Shown: piece after piece, positions 23,645-34,578 of the stretch
Layout of the letters: the number at the start of each line of letters is the position of its first letter
How positions within the stretch are numbered: position 1 is the stretch's first letter
Source of the DNA: Talinum fruticosum
Taxonomy: Eukaryota > Streptophyta > Magnoliopsida > Caryophyllales > Talinaceae
Reading direction: 5' to 3'
Assembly (NCBI GenBank): GCA_021018815.1
Contig: JAITYX010000074.1
Span: 1,488,001-1,552,000 of the forward strand
DNA length: 64,000 nt
Notes under the pieces: model-generated
What the model was told of the DNA's origin: nothing
Seen by the model: the letters and a program-made list of their open reading frames with translations, nothing else
The model's database searches: none
Translations under genes and position numbers: made by a program

Positions 23645-25135
23645 TGTTGAGAGAAATAATTTACCGCAAGTGCACGGCGTAGTCTGTAGTTAGGAACCAG
23701 CAAGTACGGGTCGTATCCACAAGGAACTCGCTTTCAAATACTAAATCCACCTAAAAACTCTAATCTAGGTAAAAACTCAGTTCGTCAGTAATTTGGTTTT
23801 CGGATTCAACTACTAACAAAAATAACTAAGAGAGATCAATAAACAACAAGCCTTAGATTGGGACTAATCACACTACTATGCTTGAAATCAACATCGAATA
23901 CCGCTTAAGATTTGCCTATGCTAGCGAGTTTAGAAGGGGAGACAATAAATTAAACCTATCTTCGCCTACTTTCGAAGGTCAAAGACTAATCTTGCACAAT
24001 CTAATCACCTATTTTCATGGGATTAATAAAGAGCAAAATCACAAAGAGTGCATCTCACAACCCCGATTAAAACCTTAATTATTTTCATATTGAAGTTTTA
24101 ATCGTTCACATCATTCTAGGTAAGTTTTTATTTTTCGATGTTCACAAAACCCTAATAAAGCAAAAGAGTTCTCTTTCAAGGTAATCAATGCAAAAGTGAT
24201 GAACGAAGTGAAATCTAACCTAGCAAGTATAGAACAACTCAATTGGTATTCAATTCATGGTTATCAAGACATAGTAGGGATCAATCCCAACCTAAGTAGA
24301 AAAATTAGCCCCTAAACATGATACTAAACAATTGACAAAATTTAGGTAACATAGCCATGGAGAAACGAAGATAAATTGTGAAGAAAAGATAAAGAGAAGA
24401 AATTACGATTACCGAATGAAAAACTTGATGCGATTCAATCATACATAAACTTGAAGTAGATCAACAATAATGAGTGTTCTTGAGTTTCCTCTCGTAGCTG
24501 CCTCACAAAAACCCTAGCTAAATCTCTAAATTATGGAATAAGAATCCCTAAAAATTACAATTAGGAAACTTAAATATTCGCGGAAACAGATGAGTCGCAC
24601 TGGTCATGCAAGGGTCGCACGGGGTATCGTACGAGGATTCCGCCGCAGTTTCGCACAGCCGTACGGGTTCCGCACGAGGGCCTATGCGAAAACCTTGAAC
24701 TCTCGCCCATTTCGCACAGCCAGTGCAGCTTATGCACGGGGTGCCGTGCAAGGCTTCAACTTCGTAACTTGTCGCACGGCCGTGCAAGGTGTGCACAAGG
24801 GGTCGTGCGGTCTTCCTTGACTTTGAGCCTTTCGCCCGATAGTCCGCACAGCTGTGAAGGTGTGCACGAGGGGCCGTGCAACGTCTCTTGATATGTTTTA
24901 GGCTTCTTTCTTGCCTCATCTTGGGCCCGAACTCTCCCTTTTAACGCTTTTCATCAAATTTGTCTCGAATCTCTCTAATTTAAGCCCAAAAACCTGAAAT
25001 AAAGAGATTTACAAGCTTAGGTGACGATAAAGAGAAAATAAACAAAATCCAACCCAAAACTGAATAAATATAATTGAAATCATCAGGGAATTGGGTTAAA
25101 TAATGTCTTAAAACCGATAAAAACGAGGTTTAACA
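23645..25135 (-). mobile_element. Solo LTR (1.49 kb), family shared with 42377-43849
   Basis: Minus strand TGTTAAACCTCGTTTTTATC to CTCTCAACA, flanked by perfect GAGAT duplications (23640-23644 and 25136-25140). There is no second LTR or internal region, so it is a solo LTR left by LTR-LTR recombination. The middle (24590-24900) is rich in GCACGGCCGTGC-type palindromes, and the minus-strand 3' end carries CACTTGCGG, a phrase common near the ends of plant gypsy LTRs. Superfamily is inferred only. The ORFs at 24548-24919 and 24590-24820 are shadows on the two strands of the palindromic region. Confidence 0.9.
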
Positions 25136-26219
25136 GAGATATTTAATGAGAGATTAGAGAAACAGGGAATAGCAGAAGGTAGAGCTTAGAAAAAGAAAAG
25201 AAAGGGGATTTATCTTCGAACTATTTCGGAAGAAACAGGAACACCAATACATCTAGTGTACTTGAAATATCAAATTTTGCATGTGCTTCTTAAGTGAAAA
25301 ATCATGTGGACAATATTTTGTTTGATTGATGTCCCTAGATACAGTGAGTTCTTTGGGTTTAGATTCCTTGCAAAGATACGCATTCCTATCTCCCAAATTA
25401 GGCCACCAAATATTGTGCATGGCATACAAAGACTCATGATTTCTATGCACTTTGGTGGTCACTGGAATCATTATATTACACTTTATGCTACCATTGCCAA
25501 CTGTCCCAAGCCTTAGTTCCTATAAGCGGAAGGATGCTTTAGTTGGCCAATAATGAAGTAGATGATCCTTGTTAATAAGTAAAAATTACTATAAGGCAAA
25601 GATTGTTTTACAGTTTATAGGGATGCATGTTTGAAAAATTCGTAAGTTACTTTGGCTGCTTGCTATTTTGGTAAAATGTTTTCGAGTGTCTCATTTATTT
25701 TTACATTGAAATTATTGAATTGTTTAGGCATCCGAATTAGAGATTGAAGCATATCCACTGCTTGATGAACTAAAGCAAATACCCCTACCTTGTCTATCCA
25801 GGATTCTAGGGTATTGGTGCGGTCGTTTGGTTAGCTTGAACTTATCTCACTCAACAAGCAAGTTATTCATCCAATTTCTTCAAGTCAGCAATTGACAACG
25901 GCAAAGAGCAAAGTTCAAACTATTTTATTTAAGGGGAATTTTGAATGATGGGCTACTTTGAACTATTTAAGGGAAATTTTATTTTAAGTATATATGGGGG
26001 TAGACTTGGAGTGGATATTTGTATTTTCAAACTAAATTTCATGTTACATATGCTTAATTGTATTACATTAGTCTGAAAATTTTTGTGATTATAATTTAAT
26101 TTTCTTTTACTTTTAAGGCCTAATTGTATGGTGTTTATTAATAAATTTGCATTGTTCGGAGAGAATCCATTAATTTCTAATATTTAATTTTATCATGTAA
26201 AGGTTTGACATTATATTAC

Positions 26220-27444
26220 ATGGCGTTGGAAAATAATGAAACTAAAAAGGGTGGAGCGACAAAAGAGTTTTTAAGTGAAGCTATGATGAGACGATTGTGT
26301 TATGTGATATTGTTCTTCAATATATTATGAAAAATTGACATGGATAATGCATTAAATGGCGTGAAATTGGACAAGAAATTACTAAGAGAATAGGACGTCT
26401 ATGTTTATGTAGTAGTTGTAAGCACAAGTATGATGCAATGGAAAAGGATTGGCGTGCTTGGAAAATCTTACGAAATTTAGAAATTAGACTAGGTTGGGAT
26501 CCTATTTTAGGAAAAATTGAGGTTTCAGCAGAATGGTGGGATAAGAAAATTAAGGTATGTTTTTGTCTCACTTAATCGTAGTACATATGTGTACAAAAGT
26601 AGTTTAAACATACCTTATGGAGTCAATTTATTTTAATTCATCTATATTGATTTTTGATATTATGTAGGAGAATTCATTCATCAAAAAGTTTTGAGAAAAA
26701 TGTGTGAGTTCATTACTTGAAAATAAGTGGGACCAAATATACAGAGATTCGTATGCAAGTGGGAAAAATGTTTATGTACCTACTGTAGAACCTCATGTTA
26801 TCAATGTTGAGGAATATAATGATAGACAAGAAGAAGAAAATAACATGAAAAACAAGGTTGAGGCAGAAGGAAATATGCATATTTGTAATTCGAAAAGTGC
26901 TTATTTTCAATCAGTATTAGGAGATGAAGAAAATTTTTATAAGGATTTTGTTGAATCTATAAGTCAGCATGGTGCTGACAACATCCAAGTGAATAATGAA
27001 GGAGGTACTTTTCAAGTGAATAAATAATTGGCTAGTACCTAAGTGACAAGTTATGGTGGACTAGTTAGAAACCAAGTATCTAAAGAAGTCCAAAATTTTG
27101 GCTTAAAGATCAAACATGTGCAACTGAAACGCAATAGAAGGCAATCGGGAGGGTCCGCAATGTTGGGTTCTCAAATAAAAGACTTGGTTGCATCTTGTAG
27201 AATAATGAGTAAAGGTGGACCAAGTAATAAGAGCAACCGGGAGTCAGCTACATCTATTGTTACTAAAGGAATGCAAATTATTAATCGTATGGTAGAGAAT
27301 CACATTTTAGAAAAAGGTAGGGATTTTTGGTGTTATGCCACTTGTGTGCTTGAGGATGCTGTGAAGAGAGAAATATTTTTGAATATGGATGATGATAGTA
27401 GATTAAAGTGGCTTAAATATCTATATTTGAGGAAAGAAAATTAA
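26220..27444 (+). pseudogene. Myb/SANT-like accessory gene of a PIF/Harbinger element
   Basis: In PIF/Harbinger elements the Myb-like protein helps the transposase enter the nucleus and bind the ends. An ATG at 26220 opens a frame that stops after 36 codons. The domain resumes in another frame at about 26355 with IKWREIGQEITKRIG, then WRAWKILRNLEIRLGWDP and SAEWWDKKIK, the ordered tryptophan pattern of plant Myb/SANT-like domains. A GT donor at about 26554 and an AG acceptor near 26668 would remove an intron. Exon 2 continues WDQIYRDSYASGKN with an acidic middle and, after in-frame stops, the conserved-looking C-terminal part at 27043-27444. Frameshift and stops show that it is dead. The transposase lies 220 bases downstream on the same strand. 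Confidence 0.6.
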
Positions 27445-27661
27445 ATTTTTGCATAGCTATTGAGGGATATATTTGCAAACTTTATTATAATTTTTTAGTA
27501 GTTGTTATTTTGTTTTGTTATAGTGATTGAACTTGAAGTTAGTATTATATAAATAGAAACACATGTTTCTATATTATTCGTTAATTCGTTGTTGTTTGTT
27601 AATTTTTCATATTTTGTGTTGGCAATAATTCGATATATTATTATGGATTGCAAGGAAATTA

Positions 27662-29064
27662 ATGGATAGTGATGAAATGGAATACGATAAAATGGATTAT
27701 GATGAGGACAAATTTCATAAATTTTGGACTATGGCTTCATGTACAACAACATTGATGATATCTATATATTATTCTAAGTACATCTATAAGGAACATTGCA
27801 TGACCTCTTTTTTAACAGGAGAGATGTATCAAGGAAATGTTAAATGGTAATCCTATTCGATGTGTGAACGCTTTTAGAATGGAGCCAAATTTATTTTTAA
27901 TATTATGTAAGGAGTTATCTTTGAAATATGGGTTGCACCCAAGTAGTAGGATGTCAATTTATGAGAAAGTTGGTATCTTTTTGTACACCATTGCTTTAGG
28001 TGTTTCAAATGGAGTGGTTGGTGAACGTTTTTAACGTTGGGGTGATACTATAAGTAGAGTATTTCATGAAATACTAAATGCAATTTCTGCACGTAAATTT
28101 AAAGGTCTTGCACATGACATTATAAGACCTCGAGATCCGAGTTCAAGCATATACCGCCTCAAATTGCTGATGATGACAGATACATGCCTTATTTTAAGGT
28201 GAAAATAACTCGGATAATTTTTTAATAATTTTGATTGTTAAGACTTTATCTTATATGTTGTAATTTGATAATAGGATTATATTGGATGCATTGACGGCAC
28301 CCATGTGACAGCATGTATTCCCGAGAACTAGCAATTGCCCTACAAAAGAAGGAAAGAGTATCCTACTTTCAATATCATGGCAACGTGTGACTTTAATATG
28401 TGTTTGACATTTGTATCGGCTGGATAGGAAGGATCGGCGCATAACGCTCGAATTTTTCTACATGCAATTAAAACACCGGAATTGAACTTTCGAAGCCACC
28501 AAAAGGTATTTGATGCATTCTCACTTCATCTTATAATGCTTTCTTTTTCCTTCTTTTTATACATCTAATCAATTTTCATTTTTATTGAATTTAATTAGGT
28601 CGCTACTATTTAGTTGATAAAGGATATCCATACAGGAAAGGTTATCTAGTACCATATTCAAAATTAAGATGTCATCATCCACAATTTCAAAATGAGCGCT
28701 GAAAAATGCGCAGGAAGCCTTCAATCGTGCACACTCTTCTCTTCGAAGTTGCATTGAGATATCATTTGGAGTTTTGAAGCAAAGATGGAAGATACTAAAT
28801 CGAATGCCTCAATTTAGTGTAGATACACAAATACGGACTATAGTGGCTACATTTGCACTATACAATTACATTCGTATTAATTCACCAATCAATCGAGTGT
28901 TTCGGTACTTAACCAAGCATCAAAATTACATACCCATTAATGAGCTCTCAAATATCGGTTCCATAAATGAAGAAACTATCGAGAAAATATCTGAAATGAA
29001 GGACGTTCATGATCGAATTATCGAGAAATTATGGCTTGCGAAACAACAGAATCAATTCAACTAG
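27662..29064 (+). pseudogene. PIF/Harbinger DDE transposase, disrupted
   Basis: The enzyme would cut and paste the element through a DDE active site. The N-terminal part (27837-28034) reads FRMEPNLFLILCKEL then VGIFLYTIALGVSNGVVGERF, the HARBI1-type leader. A catalytic block at 28270-28480 reads YIGCIDGTHVTACIP, where the first Asp lies in CIDGTH, then EYPTFNIMATCDFNM. Two in-frame TAG codons break it (near 28328 and 28425; the second replaces the Trp of the usual AGWEGSAHD motif). After a likely intron, LVDKGYPYRKGYL (about 28610) holds the second Asp, and IEISFGVLKQRWKILNRMP (about 28754) the Glu, followed by TIVATFALYNYIR. A further stop at about 28700 and a frameshift separate these. Not active; family assignment is secure. 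Confidence 0.85.
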
Positions 29065-29175
29065 TAACAAGTTCAACGCAGTTTTCTTTTTATTATGAAA
29101 TATTAGCTTGTGACTTATTTCAGTTCTTGGGGCTTTATTTTATTTGTTAATCCTCTATTGTCAAATAAAGTTAGT

Positions 29176-29203
29176 TAAAGTAGTAGTAGTAGTAGTAGTA
29201 GTA

Positions 29204-29248
<45 letters not shown>

Positions 29249-29307
29249 TCATGTCCTACTACTACTACTAGTAGTAGTAGTACTAGTAGTAATAATAATA
29301 ATAATAT
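29176..29307. repeat. Compound trinucleotide microsatellite
   Basis: (AGT)n changes into (AAT)n, then TACTACTAC / TAGTAGTAG and AAT again. The ORF over it is a simple-repeat artefact. Confidence 0.9.
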
Positions 29308-30030
29308 AATATCATGTCCTTTTTTGTCATTTTATATTCATCATCTAATTTCAACAACTAATTCAACTTAACACATTGTTGATAAACGAGTTAGTTAAAC
29401 GGCTATCGGCTCACGGGTAAAATACAATAATTATTAGCTACCTAAACAGTTTTCCGCTTCCCAAAAACTTATCCGCTACTCAAATAGCTCATTTTGGCAA
29501 AAAGAGCCGTATATGTGCGGATTCATGCTCTTAGTCATGGAGGCTCCAAAACTTAATCTCGAATTAATGTAGCCTTAGTAAAATCTCATTAAAGATAGTG
29601 ACAACTACTTGACTTGCATAATTGGACCCAATTTACCTTTGTTCCATCGTTTTTGCTCCATTTTCCACAACTTGTCGAGTTTATCTTATTTCCTATGAAA
29701 GTAAATAAAACAAATAAAATCATAAACTTATATTATTTATGAGCAAGTTTTCGAGGGCGTGTAAAATACATCATTTATGCACCTAATAAAGCAACCGGTT
29801 TTTTTATCATTTTATATTTATATTCCTTTAGATATACACTATTATATTTGTTGTTGATGTTTGAAAATTTAGTCAAAAAATTGGCTAAGTATTTTAAAAG
29901 TAGCATAAATGTAAACCACCAATATAACCATCAACCAACTTCGAACTATGAATCAACTCTATCCAATTGATTATGGCAAATGTTTGTAGGATCTGTTTGA
30001 AATTACGGATAAAATGAACAGAAATTTTAT

Positions 30031-30051
30031 ATATATATATATATATATATA
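30031..30051. repeat. (TA)n microsatellite
   Basis: About ten TA units in AT-rich DNA. Confidence 0.9.
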
Positions 30052-30481
30052 ATAGAAACGAATAAAAATAAAGAGAAACGAACGAAGCGATTACTAAAAA
30101 CGAGCCGAAACGAATAGAAATGAGTTGTTATAGTTGTTATAAGCTGTTATTGAAACAAGTTGTGAACTATTATGAAACGTTTATTATACTATTAAAGATA
30201 TTATTCAGTTTATCTATTTTACAATATCAAATATTTGATGAATAATAAATATTTAAAAATTATAATTTTTAAAAATATTATATTATATTTTGATGTTAAT
30301 GTTTATCAAATAAATTTAAGAACAATAATTTTATCTAGTTTGACAAAAAGGCCAAAAAATGTACAATTAAAATGTTATAAAAAACCCAAATAAAAAAATT
30401 AGAAAAATTCTAAAAATACTTTCCCCTTTTATCTTTAATTAAAAATATTTAAAAAATAAAAAACTGTCCAAAAAATTACCA

Positions 30482-30482
30482 A

Positions 30483-30517
<35 letters not shown>
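30482..30517. repeat. (AAT)n microsatellite
   Basis: About 12 uninterrupted units, 60 bases outside the start of Helitron 2. Confidence 0.9.
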
Positions 30518-30704
30518 GATTATTATTACCATCGATAATAATAATCATCATAAAATCCACATTAATAACAATAATCTATACACTATATAATGCCAATCTT
30601 TTCAAATTTTGAAATGCTGCAATCGAGTGAATTAAGGAGTTTCGTCTAATAAAAAATAAATAATTTATTATTTAAAAAATAAGTTTCCACTCATCTATGG
30701 ACTC

Positions 30705-30783
<79 letters not shown>

Positions 30784-30796
30784 CATAATCATAATC

Positions 30797-30843
<47 letters not shown>

Positions 30844-30891
30844 CATAATCATAATCATAATAATAATAATAATAACAATAATAATAATAAC

Positions 30892-30932
<41 letters not shown>

Positions 30933-30934
30933 TG

Positions 30935-30968
<34 letters not shown>

Positions 30969-31000
30969 TAATAATAATAATAATAATAATAATGATGATG

Positions 31001-31062
<62 letters not shown>

Positions 31063-31063
31063 C
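30705..31063. repeat. Very long (AAT)n microsatellite inside Helitron 2
   Basis: About 120 units with interspersed AATCATAATCAT, AAC and GATGAT variants. It starts right after CTATGGACTC, the same internal site as the ATT tract of Helitron 1. The apparent poly-Asn, poly-Leu and poly-Ile ORFs are artefacts. Confidence 0.97.
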
Positions 31064-31450
31064 TATGCAATATATAATAGTAATATTTTTAAATTGGTCA
31101 AATATTGTAATGGGAGTGATTGTAAGAAATTAGGGTAATCTTAACCATAGAAATTATTTGTTCATTGAATATGAGTCGTTGTTGTAAATAATTAAATAAT
31201 TAAATATATAATATAATTTATCCAAATAAAAAAATCCTTTTATAAGTAAACTATCCTCCTCCTTTTTTTGTATGTGTGATATTACAGTCTCATTAGTATT
31301 TTTTCTAATAAATCTATACAATATATAATAGTAATCTTTTTAAATAGACTAAATACTACAACAAGAGTGATTGTTGGAGCTTGGTGTAGTCTCAACCATA
31401 AAAATTATTTGTTCATTAAAAATAAGTCATTGATGTAAATAATTAAATAA
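31064..31450 (+). repeat. Two further Helitron 5'-end copies in tandem
   Basis: TCTATGCAATATATAATAGTA at about 31063 and TCTATACAATATATAATAG at 31311 each follow an A and are followed by similar text (GAGTGATTGT..., CAACCATA.AAATTATTTGTT, AATAAGTC.TTG.TGTAAAT). They resemble the true 5' end at 30575 and are 248 bases apart. Confidence 0.7.
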
Positions 31451-32082
31451 ACGATAAACTTCATCGAAAGGAAAAAAAAAGTTTCCCTTTAAAAGTAGAC
31501 TGTATCAATGTAATATTGGATCCCCTTGCTGAAAAATAAATAAATAATATTATAAAATTATTTAATCTAAATCTAAAAATTAAACAGTAAATAATTAGCC
31601 TTATTAATTTTAAAAAATATAAAACATAAAATAAAACCAAATTGAGCAGAAAATTAATAAATAAAAATTACAAAAAATTATATAATGAACTAAATTAAAA
31701 ATCTGGACATAATTAAAAACAAAAAAACTTTTTAAATTTTTCAAAAAAATTAAACACAATTAAAACAGAAAAACAAAAACAAAATCTAAAATAGAAAATT
31801 AAACAAATAATCAATTGCACTACAATACATATGAAATAAATAATTAAATAAACTAGAATATTAAAAATATTTTTGGACCGAAACATAAGCTAAAATTAAA
31901 ATACAAAAATTTAATTTATAAATTTATTAAATTAAAAACTTGCTTTAACCTAAATTAGAAAATAAATAAAAAAATAACTAAATTAATCATAAAAACAAAG
32001 AAAATTAATACTAAGATATTAATACTCTAACTAAACCCTATAATAATATAAAAAATAAAATTAACCAAAGGAAACTAATTTA

Positions 32083-32532
32083 GTGGGTGTTTGGCCTAGA
32101 TTTTAAAACTGTTTTTAAATTCTAAAAATTGAAGTTAGGCCAAACACTAGTTTTTTAAAAATTAAAACTATTTTTCAAAAACAATTTTGGAAAAAAACTT
32201 CCCGAAAACGTAAATAGCAAATAGTCATGTTCTGTTTCTAATTTTTGGAAAAACTCCGTAACAACCACCCGGAATCCTATTCTCTCTATGTCTCTCTTAT
32301 CTTTTTAGTAATTTTAATTTTTCTCTCTTCTCTATCTTTATCTCTCTTCTCTCTATCTCTTATTTTATCTTATCTCTATCTTTATAGAAATCTTGGCCAA
32401 ACAAATTAATTATTTGAAAAACACTTATATAAAATTTAGGCCAAACACTTCAAATTTTTCTTAAAAACATTTTTCAAAAAAACACTTTTTAAAAACAAAA
32501 ATAAATTTTTAAAAATTAGGTCAAACATGCTC
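32083..32532. mobile_element. Tourist-like MITE (450 bp)
   Basis: Ends GTGGGTGTTTGGCCTA and, inverted, GAGCATGTTTGACCTAA, with TTA on both sides (32080-32082 and 32533-32535), the PIF/Harbinger target duplication. It interrupts Helitron 2: the surrounding sequence (TAAAATTAACC...|...CAACTTCTAA) is continuous in Helitron 1 at about 4605-4655, which therefore preserves an empty site. No coding capacity. Confidence 0.8.
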
Positions 32533-34578
32533 TTAATCCAACTTCTAAGAATTTGACTATAAATAACAAAAATAAATAGAAAAATAATCTAAAAATTAAA
32601 ATATATTAGGACTCAAAATAAAATTAATATAAAATTACTGAGATATCTATCCTATTATCAATCAATGTAATTCATTCTCACTTCAATCATTAGTAAAAAC
32701 CCGTGAAGAATTCAAAAAAATATATTGATGACAAAAAGTATATTGAATGATTTTAAAGAAGAGATGTAATTAAGAGTAATTTTATTTAAGATAAATTATA
32801 GAATAATATTTTAGAAAATAATTAAAGGATATTCTATTATTTTTAATGGTGTTAAGGTTAATTCACCAATATTTTTAACCTAAAAAGTATAATCTATATT
32901 ATTTCAAATTTTGGTTTGATTTGATTTACATTTGAGAATCACAAGTTACGTTTTTTTTTCCTTTGTGACTTCAAATTGTGACTCGACTGAAATCTAATGA
33001 AATAACTATCAAAATGAACAATATATATTTAATTATATATTTTTGGGTGGATGAATAAGATATTTCATTAGATGAGAAAATTTGTTCTTCCTTTCTACTA
33101 AAAAATAAAATATGTATTGTAAAGATGTAACAATAACTTCTGTCATTGTTTGGTTTATTAATTTGTTAGGAAGATGTGGTTGAGGTGACTAAAGAACATG
33201 GTATCGGTTTCAAACTAATTTTTAATTAGTGGCTTTAAGTTTTGAAAATGATTGAATCGGTAAGAGTCGATCAATTGGAGGAGGTCCGTTATGATTAAGG
33301 TATGAGTTTAACTATTATTTATGTAATTTTTTGTCTAATTTGATTTGTTTGGATCATGAGTTTCTTTGTCTTTCCACTTACTTTTTAATTTTGTGTCTAT
33401 TCTATTATTTTCAAACTACGACATGCATCCACGCTTTTATCATACTTATGTTAAGTGTGGAAATGGTATGAGTGGACAAATATTCCACTCACTAAATAAG
33501 TCGGATGAGAGTTGTCTTTAACCATACACTTATATTCAAAGAAAACACCATCACTTGCCATACTTATATCTATGGACATATTACCCCTTGAGTGAGTCTT
33601 TTTTTCTTATTACTAGTTTGCGCTTGAAGCAACTTCTACTACTGATATAGACACTTAGGTTGTCACCGGTTAAGTTACAAAATTCTTTTTGAAATTAACT
33701 AGGGTTAATTAAAATATTTTTTTTTTACTCTTTATGCCATATTTTTCTCTCGAAAGGACGGGGTTGGGTGACAGCGGTTGCCCTAACGTAGATTTGTCTC
33801 TGGATTAAAAATACTTAGTTCTTCTTCAAATTAGGGTTCTGTTCATTAAGGTGAATTTTTTTAGTTTTATTTTATTTTACTTTTCTTTAAATAACATTAA
33901 GAAAAAAAAAATGAAGCGGGCACATGTGAAATTTACTTGATTAAGTAGAAAATAAGAGAGAAAACGAGATTAGAGTTTGAGATTTGAGGTTTATTTCTTA
34001 TTTTGATTTTTTCAATATATTGGGTATTGTGCTATAAAAGAGAGAAATCGAAAATTTGCATAAAAATATTTCCTTTATGTGTTCAATTTTTATAAAAATT
34101 CTTTTCAATTATTTTTTAAAAAAATTATTTTTGATTGTGAATTTAGTATTTGACTTATATGATTATCATAAATTGTCCAATGAGAAAAAAAATTCTTTTT
34201 ATGTATTTCAATTATCTCAAAATAAGCTGTCACGCTTATTATCCATGCTAAATAATTATTTTTTCAATAGATGTAAATCATCACTCTTAATATACATGGA
34301 TATATCTCAATAGGTTAGTACCACTCTTACAAGAGTGATTATATTTTTCCACATTATTATGTGTGAAAATGATTTCGAGCAACTCATTTTTGCTTATTTT
34401 TCACGCCACACTCAATCATGTGTAATTAGATAAGGGTGGAAGCATACCATATGATAATTGTAGCATTTTCGATTATTAATCTCATTTATTAAATGTAGTT
34501 ATTAAATATTTTCTTTTTTAGTTCATAACTTATTAATGAGTATTACATTACTCCGTGCATAGCACGGGTCCAAGCTAA

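Larger units (their letters stand above)
23000..29560 (+). mobile_element. Decayed PIF/Harbinger-type DNA transposon (two-gene)
   Basis: A Myb/SANT-like gene remnant (26220-27444) is followed by a DDE transposase remnant (27662-29064), the gene pair typical of autonomous PIF/Harbinger elements. Outer limits are approximate. The left flank at 23015-23190 has phrases such as GGCCTCGTTCGGCAATTTG and AGTAGCTTGTTTCAGTAGC, and the right flank at 29450-29510 has CTACTCAAATAGCTCATTTT, both of the kind seen in PIF-type ends. A matching terminal inverted repeat and a TTA/TAA duplication were not confirmed. The solo LTR at 23645-25135 is inserted in the left part. Confidence 0.6.
30575..34578 (+). mobile_element. 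Helitron 2 (non-autonomous), inverted relative of Helitron 1
   Basis: Starts TCTATACACTATATAATGCC after a host A at 30574. The same first ~130 bases begin Helitron 1 on the opposite strand. It ends near 34578 with the hairpin CCGTGCATAGCACGGG, nine bases later CTAA, a typical Helitron 3' end, although the next host base is C rather than the usual T. The interior from about 31720 to 32640 matches Helitron 1 (rev. comp. of about 4540-5340). It carries a 360-base AAT microsatellite, two extra copies of the Helitron 5' end (31064 and 31311) and a Tourist-like MITE. No Rep/helicase ORF; the ORF at 34056-34313 is AT-driven. Confidence 0.65.

Noticed and set aside
24548..24919. Overlapping ORFs on both strands, 123 and 76 codons
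   Set aside because: They cover the palindromic part of a solo LTR, which opens frames on both strands.
30697..31077. Poly-asparagine protein
   Set aside because: Translation of an AAT microsatellite inside a Helitron.
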